From: Cupriavidus laharis
GTDB lineage: Bacteria > Pseudomonadota > Gammaproteobacteria > Burkholderiales > Burkholderiaceae
Assembly: GCF_914271435.1 (NCBI RefSeq)
Contig: NZ_CAJZAI010000003.1
Coordinates: 434,001 to 498,000, forward strand
DNA: 64,000 nucleotides
Direction: 5' to 3'
The notes below the pieces were generated by a model. That model worked only from the letters and a program-made list of their open reading frames with translations. It did not search any database and was not told the origin of the DNA. The translations under genes were made by a program, and so were the position numbers. Positions 9,392 through 18,605 of the stretch are shown in pieces; positions within the stretch are counted from its first letter, which is position 1, and every line of letters begins with the position of its first letter.

Positions 9392-9985
9392 GTGCAGCGT
9401 GAAGCCGGCGCGCCGCGGCCCGGTAACTTCGTTCCGCCGCGCGGAACCAGCTTTGTCGACGGCACCGAGAATCCTGACGGTGATGAAGCCGTCCGCTTCA
9501 CGACCATCGGTGATGAGGATCCGCTGTTCGCCGGCGGCAGCTATGTGATCGTGCAGAAATACCTGCATGACATGGCGGCGTGGAATGACCTGACCGTCGA
9601 GGCCCAGGAGCGGATCATCGGCCGCAGCAAGCTGTCGGACATCGAACTGGATGAAGCGGTCAAGCCTTCCTGGTCGCACAGTTCGCTCACGACGCTTGTC
9701 GAAGAGGGCGAGGAAGTGAAGATCCTGCGCGACAACATGCCATTCGGCCAGCCGGGAAAGGGGGAGTTCGGGGCCTTTTTCATTGGCTACGCGCGCTCGC
9801 CTGCGCCGATCGAGCAGATGGTGGAGAACATGTTCGTCGGGCGCCCGCCGGGCAACTACGACAAGCTGCTCGACTTCAGCCGTGCGGTGACAGGATCGCT
9901 GTTCTTCCTCCCCTCGGCGGACTTGCTCGAGGCGCTTGCCGAGCGCGAGCCGAATGCCCGCGCTGGCGCTGCGGAGCGTTCGTAG
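9392..9985 (+). pseudogene. 5'-truncated DyP-type peroxidase
   Basis: 197 codons from a GTG, matching the C-terminal two-thirds of dye-decolorizing peroxidases. The GxxDG-type motif (SFVDGTENP) that holds the catalytic Asp is near residues 20-28. The probable proximal haem His is in WSHSSL, followed by the family-typical LRDNMPFG and VTGSLFFLPS segments. Complete enzymes are about 300 residues, so about 100 N-terminal residues are absent. It lies 43 bases after the truncated molybdopterin gene. Two neighbouring genes that both lack their 5' parts point to rearrangement. Confidence 0.65.
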
Positions 9986-10379
9986 CGCACCACGCCGGAT
10001 CAGGGCCACGCTGTCGGCGAGGCGGATCGGAGGCGGGCCGGGCGTCCTCCGGCGGGTCTGATGCCGGAGGCGCTGTCTTGCACCCCGCGCAGCAGCCCGG
10101 CCCATTGCAGGATAGCGGTCCGTCAGGCGGCGCGTCGATGACAGTTGGCGCCCGCGGTCCCGTGTACAGAAAGAAAAGGGGACACCGTTGCCGGCGTTCA
10201 TGGGGATCTGTGGGGATCTGCTGCGTCGGCCCCGGCGCATAGTGGCCGATGAGAAACACCGCTGGCCCGCAAGCGCCGACGCAAGTCAACTGTTCTGTTC
10301 AGGGACTCGAGGGACTGTACTCTCGCCGGCCCATCACCGCTTCCTACCATTCTGCCTGAGGAAAACGAGTGGGCAGAAA
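9986..10379. other. Intergenic region with a tandem decamer
   Basis: This stretch holds the hairpin at 10046-10070 and a perfect tandem duplication of TGGGGATCTG at 10201-10220. I see no supportable gene. Confidence 0.4.
10046..10070 (+). terminator. Hairpin after the DyP remnant
   Basis: Perfect 8-bp arms CCTCCGGC and GCCGGAGG surround a 9-base loop, 60 bases after the DyP stop. The T content downstream is low, so termination is plausible but not certain. Confidence 0.45.
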
Positions 10380-11310
10380 TGAAAGATCTTTGGCTCAGGA
10401 ATCCGTCTCTTGCATATGCAGCCTGGCAGGAGCGCAAGCCCGCCGGCACCGAACGGTCGGCTTCGCACCGCAATCGATCGTGCAGCATCGGGCCATGCTC
10501 GACCGGTTTCACAGGCATCTGGTCTCCCATGGCGTGACGATCGCGAACTTCGACAGCCAGCACATCGACGCGTTCTGGCGCAAGGCCGAAGCCCTTTCCT
10601 ACGCTCCCGGCACGCGCACACGCTACCTGCAGTTGCTGGATCGTCTTTGCCGGTATCTCGTGGAGATCGGAGTCAGGAACAGCAACCCGGCTGCCGACCT
10701 TGCTGGCGATGCAGGCTGGTCGGGCCAGAGCACTGTTCCACTGTTCCTGCCGGAGGACGTTGACCTGCGACTGCAGGATTTCGTGCGGACGTATCGAGGC
10801 AGCGATGTCTCGGGACTGCGCCTGCGTGCGGTTGTCGCCCTGTTCCTCGGCGCAGGCGTTACGGCCGCGGAAGGGCGGGCGGCAACCGTCCACGACTTGC
10901 AGTTTTCCTGCGACGCGCCGTACCTGCGCGTCGCGGAAGGGCGCGGAAAACCTGCCCGGACAGTGCCACTGGAGCCATTCGCTGTCTCCGCGCTTGCGGC
11001 ATGGAAGGCGCGGCGGGAAATGCTTCCGATCGCGGGCAGCCTGCTCTTCGCCCTGCGTGCCAGCGGCAAGCCGGTCACCGACATGAGCCTCGGGAACCTC
11101 GTGCGGGACGCGTTTGCAGAGATCGGTCATGAGGCCCCCGACATGAGCCCGCGCATTCTTCGGAACACCTATTGCCGGCGTGCGCTGCTTGCCGGCGTGC
11201 CGCGCGAGCGCGTATCGCAGCTGCTTGGCCTCGCGAGCAACCACACCTGCGACCGCATCCTGGCCACGATCAGGAAGGGAAGCCAACAATCAATCCAGCC
11301 GCCCAATTAG
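10380..11310 (+). pseudogene. Frameshifted, catalytically degenerate tyrosine recombinase
   Basis: The longest frame (from a GTG at 10369) encodes a protein with a core-binding domain (about residues 35-115) and an integrase-like catalytic fold (about 125-305). The N-terminus that looks native, MKDLWLRNPSLAYAAWQERK, begins at the ATG 10380 in another frame and joins the main frame around 10455-10470, so the gene appears frameshifted. In the catalytic part the usual Arg in GxGLRxxE reads GVTAAE, the HxxR box reads PRILR, and no Tyr is present in the C-terminal segment (NHTCDRILATIR). It is therefore unlikely to recombine DNA. Its 3' end overlaps the convergent DUF3307 gene by 21 bases. Confidence 0.6.
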
Positions 11311-11676
11311 CCAGACGATAGCAAGGTAGGTCAGCACGTGTGCGTACTGGTCCAGGCCGAATGCCCACCAGAACTGCGGCAGATTTGGCGTCAACTTGGC
11401 ACGTTGGCCGAGGCGCACCTTCCAGCGATCGATCATGTAGTGGACGACAGCGTCGAAGATCCCCAGCCAGAGCCAGTAGGTCACGCCGAGCCCTCCGAGC
11501 AGCGCAGCCGTGCACAGGCCATGCAGGCCCGCGTGGGCATAGCCACCGAAACTCCGAAAGTCGCCCTTGCCGGCCAGCATCCAGTTCGGCTGCCACAGGA
11601 AGTCGCATACGAGATGCTTGCTGAACAGCGCGAATAGCAGCAGCAAGGCCATGGCCAGCCCCCCACCCAAAGTCAT
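11290..11676 (-). CDS. DUF3307 family membrane protein
   Basis: A 128-residue protein with about four hydrophobic helices. It has the DUF3307-type pattern of His and Asp residues in the membrane region (SKHLVCDFLWQPNWML, HAGLHG, DAVVHYMIDRWK, DQYAHVLTY). Function is unknown; members are often found on mobile or phage-like DNA. I chose the ATG at 11676, 9 bases after the stop of the upstream cyclase gene, so the two are probably cotranscribed. Confidence 0.75.
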   Translation of the reverse strand: MTLGGGLAMALLLLFALFSKHLVCDFLWQPNWMLAGKGDFRSFGGYAHAGLHGLCTAALLGGLGVTYWLWLGIFDAVVHYMIDRWKVRLGQRAKLTPNLPQFWWAFGLDQYAHVLTYLAIVWLIGRLD

Positions 11677-11685
11677 CCGCAATGC

Positions 11686-14600
11686 CTAAAGACCGTCAAG
11701 CATTGCTTTGGCCTCACTCAGGTCGGCGAGGTCGAATCCCTCAGTGAACCCGCCATGGACTTCGTCAAGTCTCTGGATTGCCGCGCCGGTCTTGCCTTGT
11801 CGCTGCAAGAGTCGCGATCGGCCAAGGCTTGCCCGCAGCGCCAGCAACCTGGCACCCTGCTGGCGCGCGACGGCGATCGCCTTCTCAAAACACGCGGCGG
11901 CGTCCGCTTCATCCCTGGTGCGAGTCCCGGCGGTCAAGGCATGCAGTATGAGTTGCCCCTCGAGCCGATGCAATTCGGCTTCGCAATAATGCTCTCCGGT
12001 CGTTTCTGCCATGGCTTTCGCGTCGGCAAGGGCGCTCATGCCCGTGTCGATGCGTCCCGTACGCCCATAGGCTTCCGCCAACAGGGCCAGAAAGTGCGAT
12101 TGCCCGAGCTTTGCCCCAGTGGCAAGATAATTTGCAAGCCCCTCGCGCATCAGGTCGATGCCTTCGTCCAGGCCTCCCAGGCCGGCCAGTGCCCAGCCGC
12201 GAAGGATCTTCCCCCAGGCCAGCCAGACGGGGAAGCCGTGCTCGGTCGCAAGCGCGATGGCTGCGTCGGCTAACTCTTGCGCCAGGCGCGGCTCGCGGCG
12301 CAACACGTGCATCTCCGCCACCAGGCACAGGACATGACCCATGCTGAAGGGGTGCGAAAGCTCCCGGGCCAGCATCAGGGATGTCTGTGCACGCTTGCTG
12401 GCCTGGTCGGGATAGCCGAGCGTGCAAAGGGTCAGGGCTGAAACCGAGAACGCACGGATCTCCGGGGCGACGCCATGGAAGGTGAGATGGGCGTGAAGCG
12501 GCTTCGCGGTGTAGAGCGCGATCGCATGGCCATGAAGGGTATTTGCCGACCTGAATCGGCCCGCAAAATACAAGGTCGTTCCAAGCGAGGACCGAGCCTC
12601 GCTGAGCAAATCCGGGTCTTGCGCCTTCTCGGCCAGGCTGATCAGCCGCTTCCCTATTTTGTAGGCTCTTGCGTGTTCCGCGTGCAGGGAGCAATAGCTG
12701 CGCAGGCCAATCAGAGTCGGGAAGAGGTGGGTGGTTTCGCCGAGCTTGCCGCACAGCGCCAGGGCGCGGCTGTAGGCTTCCTCCACCTCGGGAGAGGCAA
12801 ATCCCCTGGCCGCAATCAACGCTGGCCCGATGGCAAGCTGCAAGGCGATTTCACGGCGGTCGCGCTCCGGGTTGTCCGGCAGGTGCCTGAGCAATGCCAG
12901 GGCTGCAGTCAGCTGGCGGATGGCTTCCTCATAGGCTGAGCGCTGAACGGCCTGCTGTCCCGTGCATTGCAGATATTCCACGGCTTTCGGCTCATTTCCG
13001 CTAAGGCTATAGTGCCGTGCCAGTTCGCTGTAGTAATCCTTCAGCTGATGCTGGAAAAGCGCCTCGATCGCCTGAGCCGTGCGTTCGTGCAGGGCGGTGC
13101 GTTGTTCCGTCAGCAAGGAGTTGCCGGCGACTTCCTGGGTCAGCGCATGCTTGAAGGTGTATTCGATATCGGGGAAGGCCGGCCGCTCGTAGATGAATTC
13201 GCCGGCTTCCAGTCGTGACAGCAGATGGCGGAGCTGGTCTTCCGATTGCGTGACGACCCGCTGGACCAGGCTCAAGGAAAACTCCTTCCCGATCACGGCA
13301 AGGCTCTGCAACAAGTCCTTCTCGGCATGGGGCAGCCGATCGATGCGAGCGGCCAGTACGCCCTGTACCGTGGTCGGGATATGCAGCGCGGTGGGGGTTT
13401 TTTCGATGCGGTAATGGCCAGGATCGCCCAGCAATGCCTTCTCTTCGGAGAGGGTCTGCACCACCTCCTCCATGAAGAATGGATTGCCCTCCGTCTTCTC
13501 CATGATGAGCGCCTTCAGGGGCATCAGGGCGGGATCATCCCCGAGCAGGGCCGCCAGCAGTTCCTGGGCCTCGACCTTGCCCAGCGGATCCAGCCTGAGG
13601 TTCGTGTAGCAGGGCTTTTGATTCCAGCCATGCTGATACTCGGGACGGTAATTCAGCAGAAGCAGAATGCGGGCGCCTGCCAGGTGCTCGGCGAGCACAT
13701 CCAGGAAGGTCTCAGTTTCATTGTCCAGCCATTGCAGGTCTTCGAACAGCAGTTGGAGCGGCTGGTTGTGGCTTTCACGGACCAGCAGGCGAGTGATGGC
13801 CTCGAAGGTGCGCTGGCGACGGATCCCCGAATCCATATTGGGTAGTGCCGAGCCCGGGTCGGCGATACCGAGCAAATGGAGCAGGTAGGGCAAGAGATCT
13901 TCGAGTGTGCGGTCGAGCATCAGCACCCGGCCCGCCACCTTTTCCCTGCACCTGCGCTCATCGTCGTCTGCTTCGATCTGGAAGTAGTTTTTCACCAGTT
14001 CGATCAGCGGCAGATAGGCAAAGGACTTGCCGTGCGAGACCGAAAAGGTCTCCAGCACCATGCAGCCGCGTTGTGACAGCGCCTTGAACTCGTGGAACAG
14101 GCGGGACTTTCCGACCCCGGCCTCGCCGACCACGCCAACGATCTGCCCGCTTCCTGCCTTGGCCCGGTCCAGGGCGCCATGCAATTGCGCCAGTTCGGTC
14201 TGGCGCCCGACGAATCGCGCCAGACCGCGACGCTGCGACACTTGCAGGCGTGTGCGTAACGCCCCTGGGCGCAGCACCTCGTACACGGCGAGCGGCTCCG
14301 GAATGCCCTTTATCTGGGTTGCCCCCAGGGCCTTGAAGTCGAAGTACCCCTCGGTGAGCCTGCGGACCGAATCGCTCACGAGAATCGTCGAAGGGGTGGC
14401 GATGCTCTCCATTCGCGAGGCGATATGGATGGTGTGACCCACCGGATCGTAGTCAGTGTGCAGGTCGTCCCGCCGGATGGAACGCACGACCACCTCTCCG
14501 GTGTGGATACCCACCCGAAGCTGGAGGGGGATGCCTTGCTCCAGGCGAATGCGGTCACTGTGGCGCCGCATTGCCTCCTGCATGCGCAACGCGGCATACA

Positions 14601-15087
14601 GGGCACGCTGTGGATGGTCTTCGTGGGCGATCGGTGCGCCAAAAAGGGCCAGTATGCCGTCACCCAGCAACTTGGCGACGTAGCCCTCATAGTGGTGCAC
14701 GGCCTCCATCATCAGGGCCACGACCGGATCGATCAGGCGGCGTGCCTCTTCCGGATCCAGGTCGTGGATCAGCGCCGTCGAGCCGGCCATGTCCGCGAAC
14801 AGCGCCGTGATGGTCTTGCGCTCCCCGGCAGTGGCGCCCCTGGCTTCCATGGCCGCCTGCTCGGCCCGGATGCGCTCGGCAAGGTGGGGCGGGGTGTAAT
14901 GAATGGGGGGCGCGGACGATACTTGCGGCACTTCGTCGACGGGTGTGCCGCACGCACTGCAGAAGCGTGCCGCCGGCTCCAGTGTGTGCCCGCAGCGCGC
15001 GCAGGGGCGGGCCAGCCTCGTACCACACTGCTGGCAAAAATTGGCTCCAACCACGTTCTCGGAACCACATTTTGTGCATTGCGGCAT
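11686..15087 (-). CDS. Zinc-ribbon/adenylate cyclase/AAA ATPase/TPR signalling protein
   Basis: A 1133-residue cytoplasmic multidomain protein. Residues 1-50 form a double zinc ribbon (CTKCG...CQQCG, CARCG...CSACG). A class III nucleotide cyclase domain spans about 85-265; its two metal Asp lie in FADMAGST and GDGILALFG. Next is a STAND/AAA ATPase with Walker A GEAGVGKSR and Walker B LLFEDLQWLD, then a long TPR-like helical C-terminus. Such proteins couple signal-dependent oligomerisation to cAMP production, but the signal is unknown. AGGAGGTTCC before the ATG at 15087 is an excellent ribosome binding site and decides the start. DUF3307 follows in the same direction. Confidence 0.87.
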   Translation of the reverse strand: MPQCTKCGSENVVGANFCQQCGTRLARPCARCGHTLEPAARFCSACGTPVDEVPQVSSAPPIHYTPPHLAERIRAEQAAMEARGATAGERKTITALFADMAGSTALIHDLDPEEARRLIDPVVALMMEAVHHYEGYVAKLLGDGILALFGAPIAHEDHPQRALYAALRMQEAMRRHSDRIRLEQGIPLQLRVGIHTGEVVVRSIRRDDLHTDYDPVGHTIHIASRMESIATPSTILVSDSVRRLTEGYFDFKALGATQIKGIPEPLAVYEVLRPGALRTRLQVSQRRGLARFVGRQTELAQLHGALDRAKAGSGQIVGVVGEAGVGKSRLFHEFKALSQRGCMVLETFSVSHGKSFAYLPLIELVKNYFQIEADDDERRCREKVAGRVLMLDRTLEDLLPYLLHLLGIADPGSALPNMDSGIRRQRTFEAITRLLVRESHNQPLQLLFEDLQWLDNETETFLDVLAEHLAGARILLLLNYRPEYQHGWNQKPCYTNLRLDPLGKVEAQELLAALLGDDPALMPLKALIMEKTEGNPFFMEEVVQTLSEEKALLGDPGHYRIEKTPTALHIPTTVQGVLAARIDRLPHAEKDLLQSLAVIGKEFSLSLVQRVVTQSEDQLRHLLSRLEAGEFIYERPAFPDIEYTFKHALTQEVAGNSLLTEQRTALHERTAQAIEALFQHQLKDYYSELARHYSLSGNEPKAVEYLQCTGQQAVQRSAYEEAIRQLTAALALLRHLPDNPERDRREIALQLAIGPALIAARGFASPEVEEAYSRALALCGKLGETTHLFPTLIGLRSYCSLHAEHARAYKIGKRLISLAEKAQDPDLLSEARSSLGTTLYFAGRFRSANTLHGHAIALYTAKPLHAHLTFHGVAPEIRAFSVSALTLCTLGYPDQASKRAQTSLMLARELSHPFSMGHVLCLVAEMHVLRREPRLAQELADAAIALATEHGFPVWLAWGKILRGWALAGLGGLDEGIDLMREGLANYLATGAKLGQSHFLALLAEAYGRTGRIDTGMSALADAKAMAETTGEHYCEAELHRLEGQLILHALTAGTRTRDEADAAACFEKAIAVARQQGARLLALRASLGRSRLLQRQGKTGAAIQRLDEVHGGFTEGFDLADLSEAKAMLDGL

Positions 15088-15255
15088 GGAACCTCCTTGG
15101 AACCTCCTCCTGTGGTTAATTAGAGGCTCCGCCGCCTTCCCACGCAAGGACGTACTTGCGGTCGCACCTCAAGTATCGATGTCCAGGAGCCTCTCGCTGG
15201 TGCCGTAACGAATATATTCCAGCTCGCGACGACGCCGTCGCCCCACTTCGATTAC

Positions 15256-16257
15256 CTACTCGGCAACGACATGCGCAACCTTGATGGTCTGCGCATAGCG
15301 TGCCGCCTCGTCGGCAATGACCTTCGCATAGTCCGCGCTGGATCCTCCCACGGGTTCGATACCGGCAACGTGGAACTGCGAGACCACCTCGGGCATCTTG
15401 ACTGCCTCGGAAACCGCGTTGGCCATTTTTTTAACTACGGCGTCCGGGGTTCCCTTTGCGGCAAGCAACCCGACCGTCACGGCGAAGTCGTAACCTGGCA
15501 CTAACTCGGAGATCGCCGGAATCTGCGGCGCGAGATCGGAGCGCTTCAGGGAGTTGGTGCCGAGAATCTTGACTTGCCCCGATTTGACGAAGCCAGATAG
15601 CGAAGGCAAGGCGGCAAACACCACCTGGACCTGGTCCCCGATCAAAGCCGGAACGGACTGGCCGGAGCCACGAAACGGTACGTGCTTGATATCCACATTG
15701 AGGGCGGTTTTCAGTGCTTCCATCGACAGGTGATGGGTGCTGCCAATGCCGGAAGAGCCATAGTTCAGCGCGCCCGATTTGGATTTCGCCAGCGCGACAA
15801 ACTCGTTGAGTGAGTTGGCTGGAACACGTGCATTGACGGCGAGGAAGAGCGGGGACCGGGCGGCAAGCGAGACGGGTACGAAATCGCGCTTGGGTTCATA
15901 CGACAGGTTCTTGTAAATCGCCGGATTGATGGACATCATCGAGCCGTCGGTCACCAGGAACGTGTAGCCGTCGGCTGGGCTCGTCATGAGCGCCTGGGCG
16001 GCGACCACGCCATTGGCGCCGGGCCGGTTGTCAACGACGACCGGCTTGCCCAGGCGTTGGGTGAGTTGCTGGGACAGTACGCGCGCTACGGTGTCCGGCA
16101 AGCCTCCGGGCGCATAGGGAACGATAAAGCGGATGGGCTTGGTGGGCCAGGCATCGGTACTGGCCACGGTCAATGCGGGAACAAGTGCTGCGGTGAGGCC
16201 GAGGCCCAGGCTGAGGCAAAGCCTGCGTCGTGCAAGCCGGGTTTGGGGGCGGTTCAT
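15256..16257 (-). CDS. Bug-family periplasmic substrate-binding protein
   Basis: A 333-residue tripartite tricarboxylate transporter receptor (TctC/Bug family). It has a signal peptide of about 32 residues ending around VPALTVAS, the family start WPTKPIRFIVPYAPGG, and the ligand-loop segments VVDNRPGANG and ADGYTFLVTDGS. No tctA or tctB membrane genes are nearby, as is usual for betaproteobacterial orphan receptors. Last gene of the phthalate operon, 124 bases after the dehydrogenase, so phthalate or a related dicarboxylate is a reasonable ligand by context only. Confidence 0.85.
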   Translation of the reverse strand: MNRPQTRLARRRLCLSLGLGLTAALVPALTVASTDAWPTKPIRFIVPYAPGGLPDTVARVLSQQLTQRLGKPVVVDNRPGANGVVAAQALMTSPADGYTFLVTDGSMMSINPAIYKNLSYEPKRDFVPVSLAARSPLFLAVNARVPANSLNEFVALAKSKSGALNYGSSGIGSTHHLSMEALKTALNVDIKHVPFRGSGQSVPALIGDQVQVVFAALPSLSGFVKSGQVKILGTNSLKRSDLAPQIPAISELVPGYDFAVTVGLLAAKGTPDAVVKKMANAVSEAVKMPEVVSQFHVAGIEPVGGSSADYAKVIADEAARYAQTIKVAHVVAE

Positions 16258-16381
16258 GTGTTGTCTCCACTTTACGATCGTAGTGCATGCGGCGGTCCTT
16301 GGCGATGCCGTTCTGACGACGGCATTCGTGGGCTCGCTGCGCGGGGGTTATCCCGATGGTGGTCTTGGGCCAGCCATGGGT

Positions 16382-17611
16382 TCAGGCGGCCGGTGAAACG
16401 TCGGCCGGATATGGCGAGGCCCTCGCCTGGCGCGTGAGCGTTACGTCCCGCTCCTCTCGCGCCGAGGTCAGCATCGCCAGGCAGACCTCGAGCGTGGAGC
16501 GCGCCCACGCGCCGTCATGGAGTGGCTCGCGGCCACGGACGACGGCATCGACCAGTTCGTCGATGACTTCGAAGCGGGGCACCGCCGGTGCCGGCAGGGG
16601 GATGTGCTCGCGCTGCGAGTCGGCGTAGACCCAGATGCCATCCGGCATCGGCCGGATATCGGCATGCTCGCAGCTCACGATGACCGGGCCGAAATGCTGG
16701 TTGGCGAGCGCGCGTTCCATGCCACCCGGGGCCTGCCAAGATGGGCCGCCGTAGGTGCCATCCGCCTTCTGGCGCGCCTCCGAGTCCGCCGAGCCGATCG
16801 ACGCCAGCTTGCGCCGCGCGCGGCCGTAGTCCTCCTCGCGCGTGGCGAAGCCCATTTCGCTGAAGCCACCGTTCCACGGGTCCGTGTCGAATCGGCCATA
16901 GCCGCTGTAGGTCAGCGACGCGTAGGCGCCGTCCTCGAACCAGAGCATGGCGCCATAGGCGCCCTCGGTCGGTCGGGCCGGATCCCATCTGCCCAGTGTC
17001 GCGCGCACGCGTGTGGCGGGTGCGCCTGCCAGCAGCCGCACCACGTCGACCTGGTGCGCGGCCTGGCTGAATACCACGCCGCCGCCGGCTTCCGTCTGCA
17101 ATTCTTCCGGACGCCGCGGGCGATACAGGAAGTCGGTGTAGTTCAGCGCGTGGATCATGCGCACCGCGCCGAAGCGCCCCGACGCGATCAGTTGCCGCGC
17201 GTGCAGGTATGGCGAATCGAAGCTGTGGCAATGCCCCACGATCATCCGTACGCCGCCGCGCCCGCAAGCCGCGATGATCTGGTCGCACTCGGCCAGCGAG
17301 ATCGCCATCGGCTTTTCCACGAGCAGGTGCTTGCCGTGTTCCGCCGCCAGGCACGCATGCGCAGCATGGTACTGATGAGGGCTCGCGATGTAGATGGCGT
17401 CAAGGTCGGGCGACGCCACCATCGCCGCCAGGTCCGCATAGACGGGCGCATTGAAATCGCGCGCGAACTGCTGGCGTGCCGCCTCGCGCGGATCGCAGGC
17501 GGCGGCGAGGCGCACGCGCTGGTCCGCGAGGAACGTAGGCAGCATCAGCGAGAAGGCCCGGCCGAGCCCGACCACGCCCAGGCGCACGTGCCGGGTTGCG
17601 TTGGCGCTCAT
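16382..17611 (-). CDS. ophB: 4,5-dihydro-4,5-dihydroxyphthalate dehydrogenase (Gfo/Idh/MocA)
   Basis: A 409-residue NAD(P)-dependent oxidoreductase. The N-terminal Rossmann motif is [11 protein letters not shown] (residues 10-20), the EKP motif lies in [11 protein letters not shown], and a Gfo/Idh/MocA C-terminal domain follows. Pht4-type phthalate dihydrodiol dehydrogenases belong to this family, and the flanking genes supply the remaining phthalate steps. It should oxidise the cis-dihydrodiol to 4,5-dihydroxyphthalate. The ATG at 17611 overlaps the reductase stop in an ATGA arrangement, implying translational coupling. The assignment rests on family plus context; without the context only a generic oxidoreductase could be named. 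Confidence 0.8.
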   Translation of the reverse strand: MSANATRHVRLGVVGLGRAFSLMLPTFLADQRVRLAAACDPREAARQQFARDFNAPVYADLAAMVASPDLDAIYIASPHQYHAAHACLAAEHGKHLLVEKPMAISLAECDQIIAACGRGGVRMIVGHCHSFDSPYLHARQLIASGRFGAVRMIHALNYTDFLYRPRRPEELQTEAGGGVVFSQAAHQVDVVRLLAGAPATRVRATLGRWDPARPTEGAYGAMLWFEDGAYASLTYSGYGRFDTDPWNGGFSEMGFATREEDYGRARRKLASIGSADSEARQKADGTYGGPSWQAPGGMERALANQHFGPVIVSCEHADIRPMPDGIWVYADSQREHIPLPAPAVPRFEVIDELVDAVVRGREPLHDGAWARSTLEVCLAMLTSAREERDVTLTRQARASPYPADVSPAA

Positions 17612-18591
17612 AGGTCGATCACCAGTTCGGCGCACTTTGCCCGCGAGACGCAGATCATCACCTGATGGTCCATCTCCTCCGGCATCAGCACCATGTCGCG
17701 ATGGTCCGCCTCGCCAGAGACCAGCCCGGTACGGCATGTGCCACAGGTGCCGCTCTCGCAGGACGATGGCACATTGCAGCCATGCTGGCGCAGCACGTTC
17801 AGGATGCTCGCGCCGACCGGCACTTCGTAGCGTTGCCCGCTGCGGCTGAGCACCACGTCGAACGGCTTGTCATCGGCGCGCACGCCGCCGCCCTCATTGA
17901 AGCTCTCGAAATGGATCCGGGTGGCGGGCCAGTGCCCCGACATGTCGCGCACCGCCTCCATCAGGCCGCGCGGGCCGCAGCAGTAGACGTGGGTGTCGCT
18001 CGGACGCTCGAGCACCGACCACAGATCGAAGGCCCTGGCAGGATCGCCGTAGTCGTGGTGGATCTTGACCTTTCCCTTGAGTTCGGGCGTCTGCAGTTCT
18101 TCCAGGAAGGCGGTGCTCTCGGGCGAGCGCGTGAAGTAATAGAGCCGCCACTTTGCGGTGGAAAGCTCGTCGAAGCTGCGGATCATCGAGAGAATCGGCG
18201 TAATGCCGATGCCGCCGGCGATGAAGACGAATGCCTTGGCATCCTCCTGCAGCGGAAAGGCGTTGTCGGGCAAGCCGACCGGGATCAGGTCGCCTTCGCT
18301 GGCGTCGTCACACAGGCTCTTCGAACCACCCTGTCCCTGTTCGTCGCGCTTCACGGTGATCACGTAGCGGTGACGCTCGGCGGGGTCGTTGCACAGCGAG
18401 TACTTACGCAGCATGCCGTTGGGCACCTGCACCTTGATGTGCGAGCCCGGCGTGAACGGCGGCAGTTCGGTGCCGTCTGCCTGCACGAATTCGAAGCTGC
18501 GGATGCCTTGCGCGGCGTCGCGGATGCGCGCGATGCGCAGTTGCATCGGCGTGTCTGCGTGGGGCTCTGGATGGAGCGGAGTGGTAGTCAT
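17608..18591 (-). CDS. ophA1: Phthalate dioxygenase reductase (PDR/VanB type)
   Basis: A 327-residue class IA reductase that passes electrons from NADH through FMN and a [2Fe-2S] cluster to the oxygenase. It has an N-terminal flavin domain ([21 protein letters not shown]), a pyridine-nucleotide domain with [12 protein letters not shown] and [11 protein letters not shown], and a C-terminal plant-type ferredoxin with CESGTCGTC and a distal Cys in VSRAKC. I chose the ATG at 18591 because AGGA lies 9 bases upstream; the ATG at 18600 abuts that AGGA. It is 14 bases after the nadC-like gene and overlaps ophB by 4 bases. Confidence 0.88.
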   Translation of the reverse strand: MTTTPLHPEPHADTPMQLRIARIRDAAQGIRSFEFVQADGTELPPFTPGSHIKVQVPNGMLRKYSLCNDPAERHRYVITVKRDEQGQGGSKSLCDDASEGDLIPVGLPDNAFPLQEDAKAFVFIAGGIGITPILSMIRSFDELSTAKWRLYYFTRSPESTAFLEELQTPELKGKVKIHHDYGDPARAFDLWSVLERPSDTHVYCCGPRGLMEAVRDMSGHWPATRIHFESFNEGGGVRADDKPFDVVLSRSGQRYEVPVGASILNVLRQHGCNVPSSCESGTCGTCRTGLVSGEADHRDMVLMPEEMDHQVMICVSRAKCAELVIDL

Positions 18592-18605
18592 GATGCGCAT
18601 TCCTG

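Noticed and set aside
7684-9507. A 607-codon leftward open frame opposite the molybdopterin gene
   Set aside because: No recognisable domain; it is the antisense shadow of a clearly homologous coding sequence in high-GC DNA.
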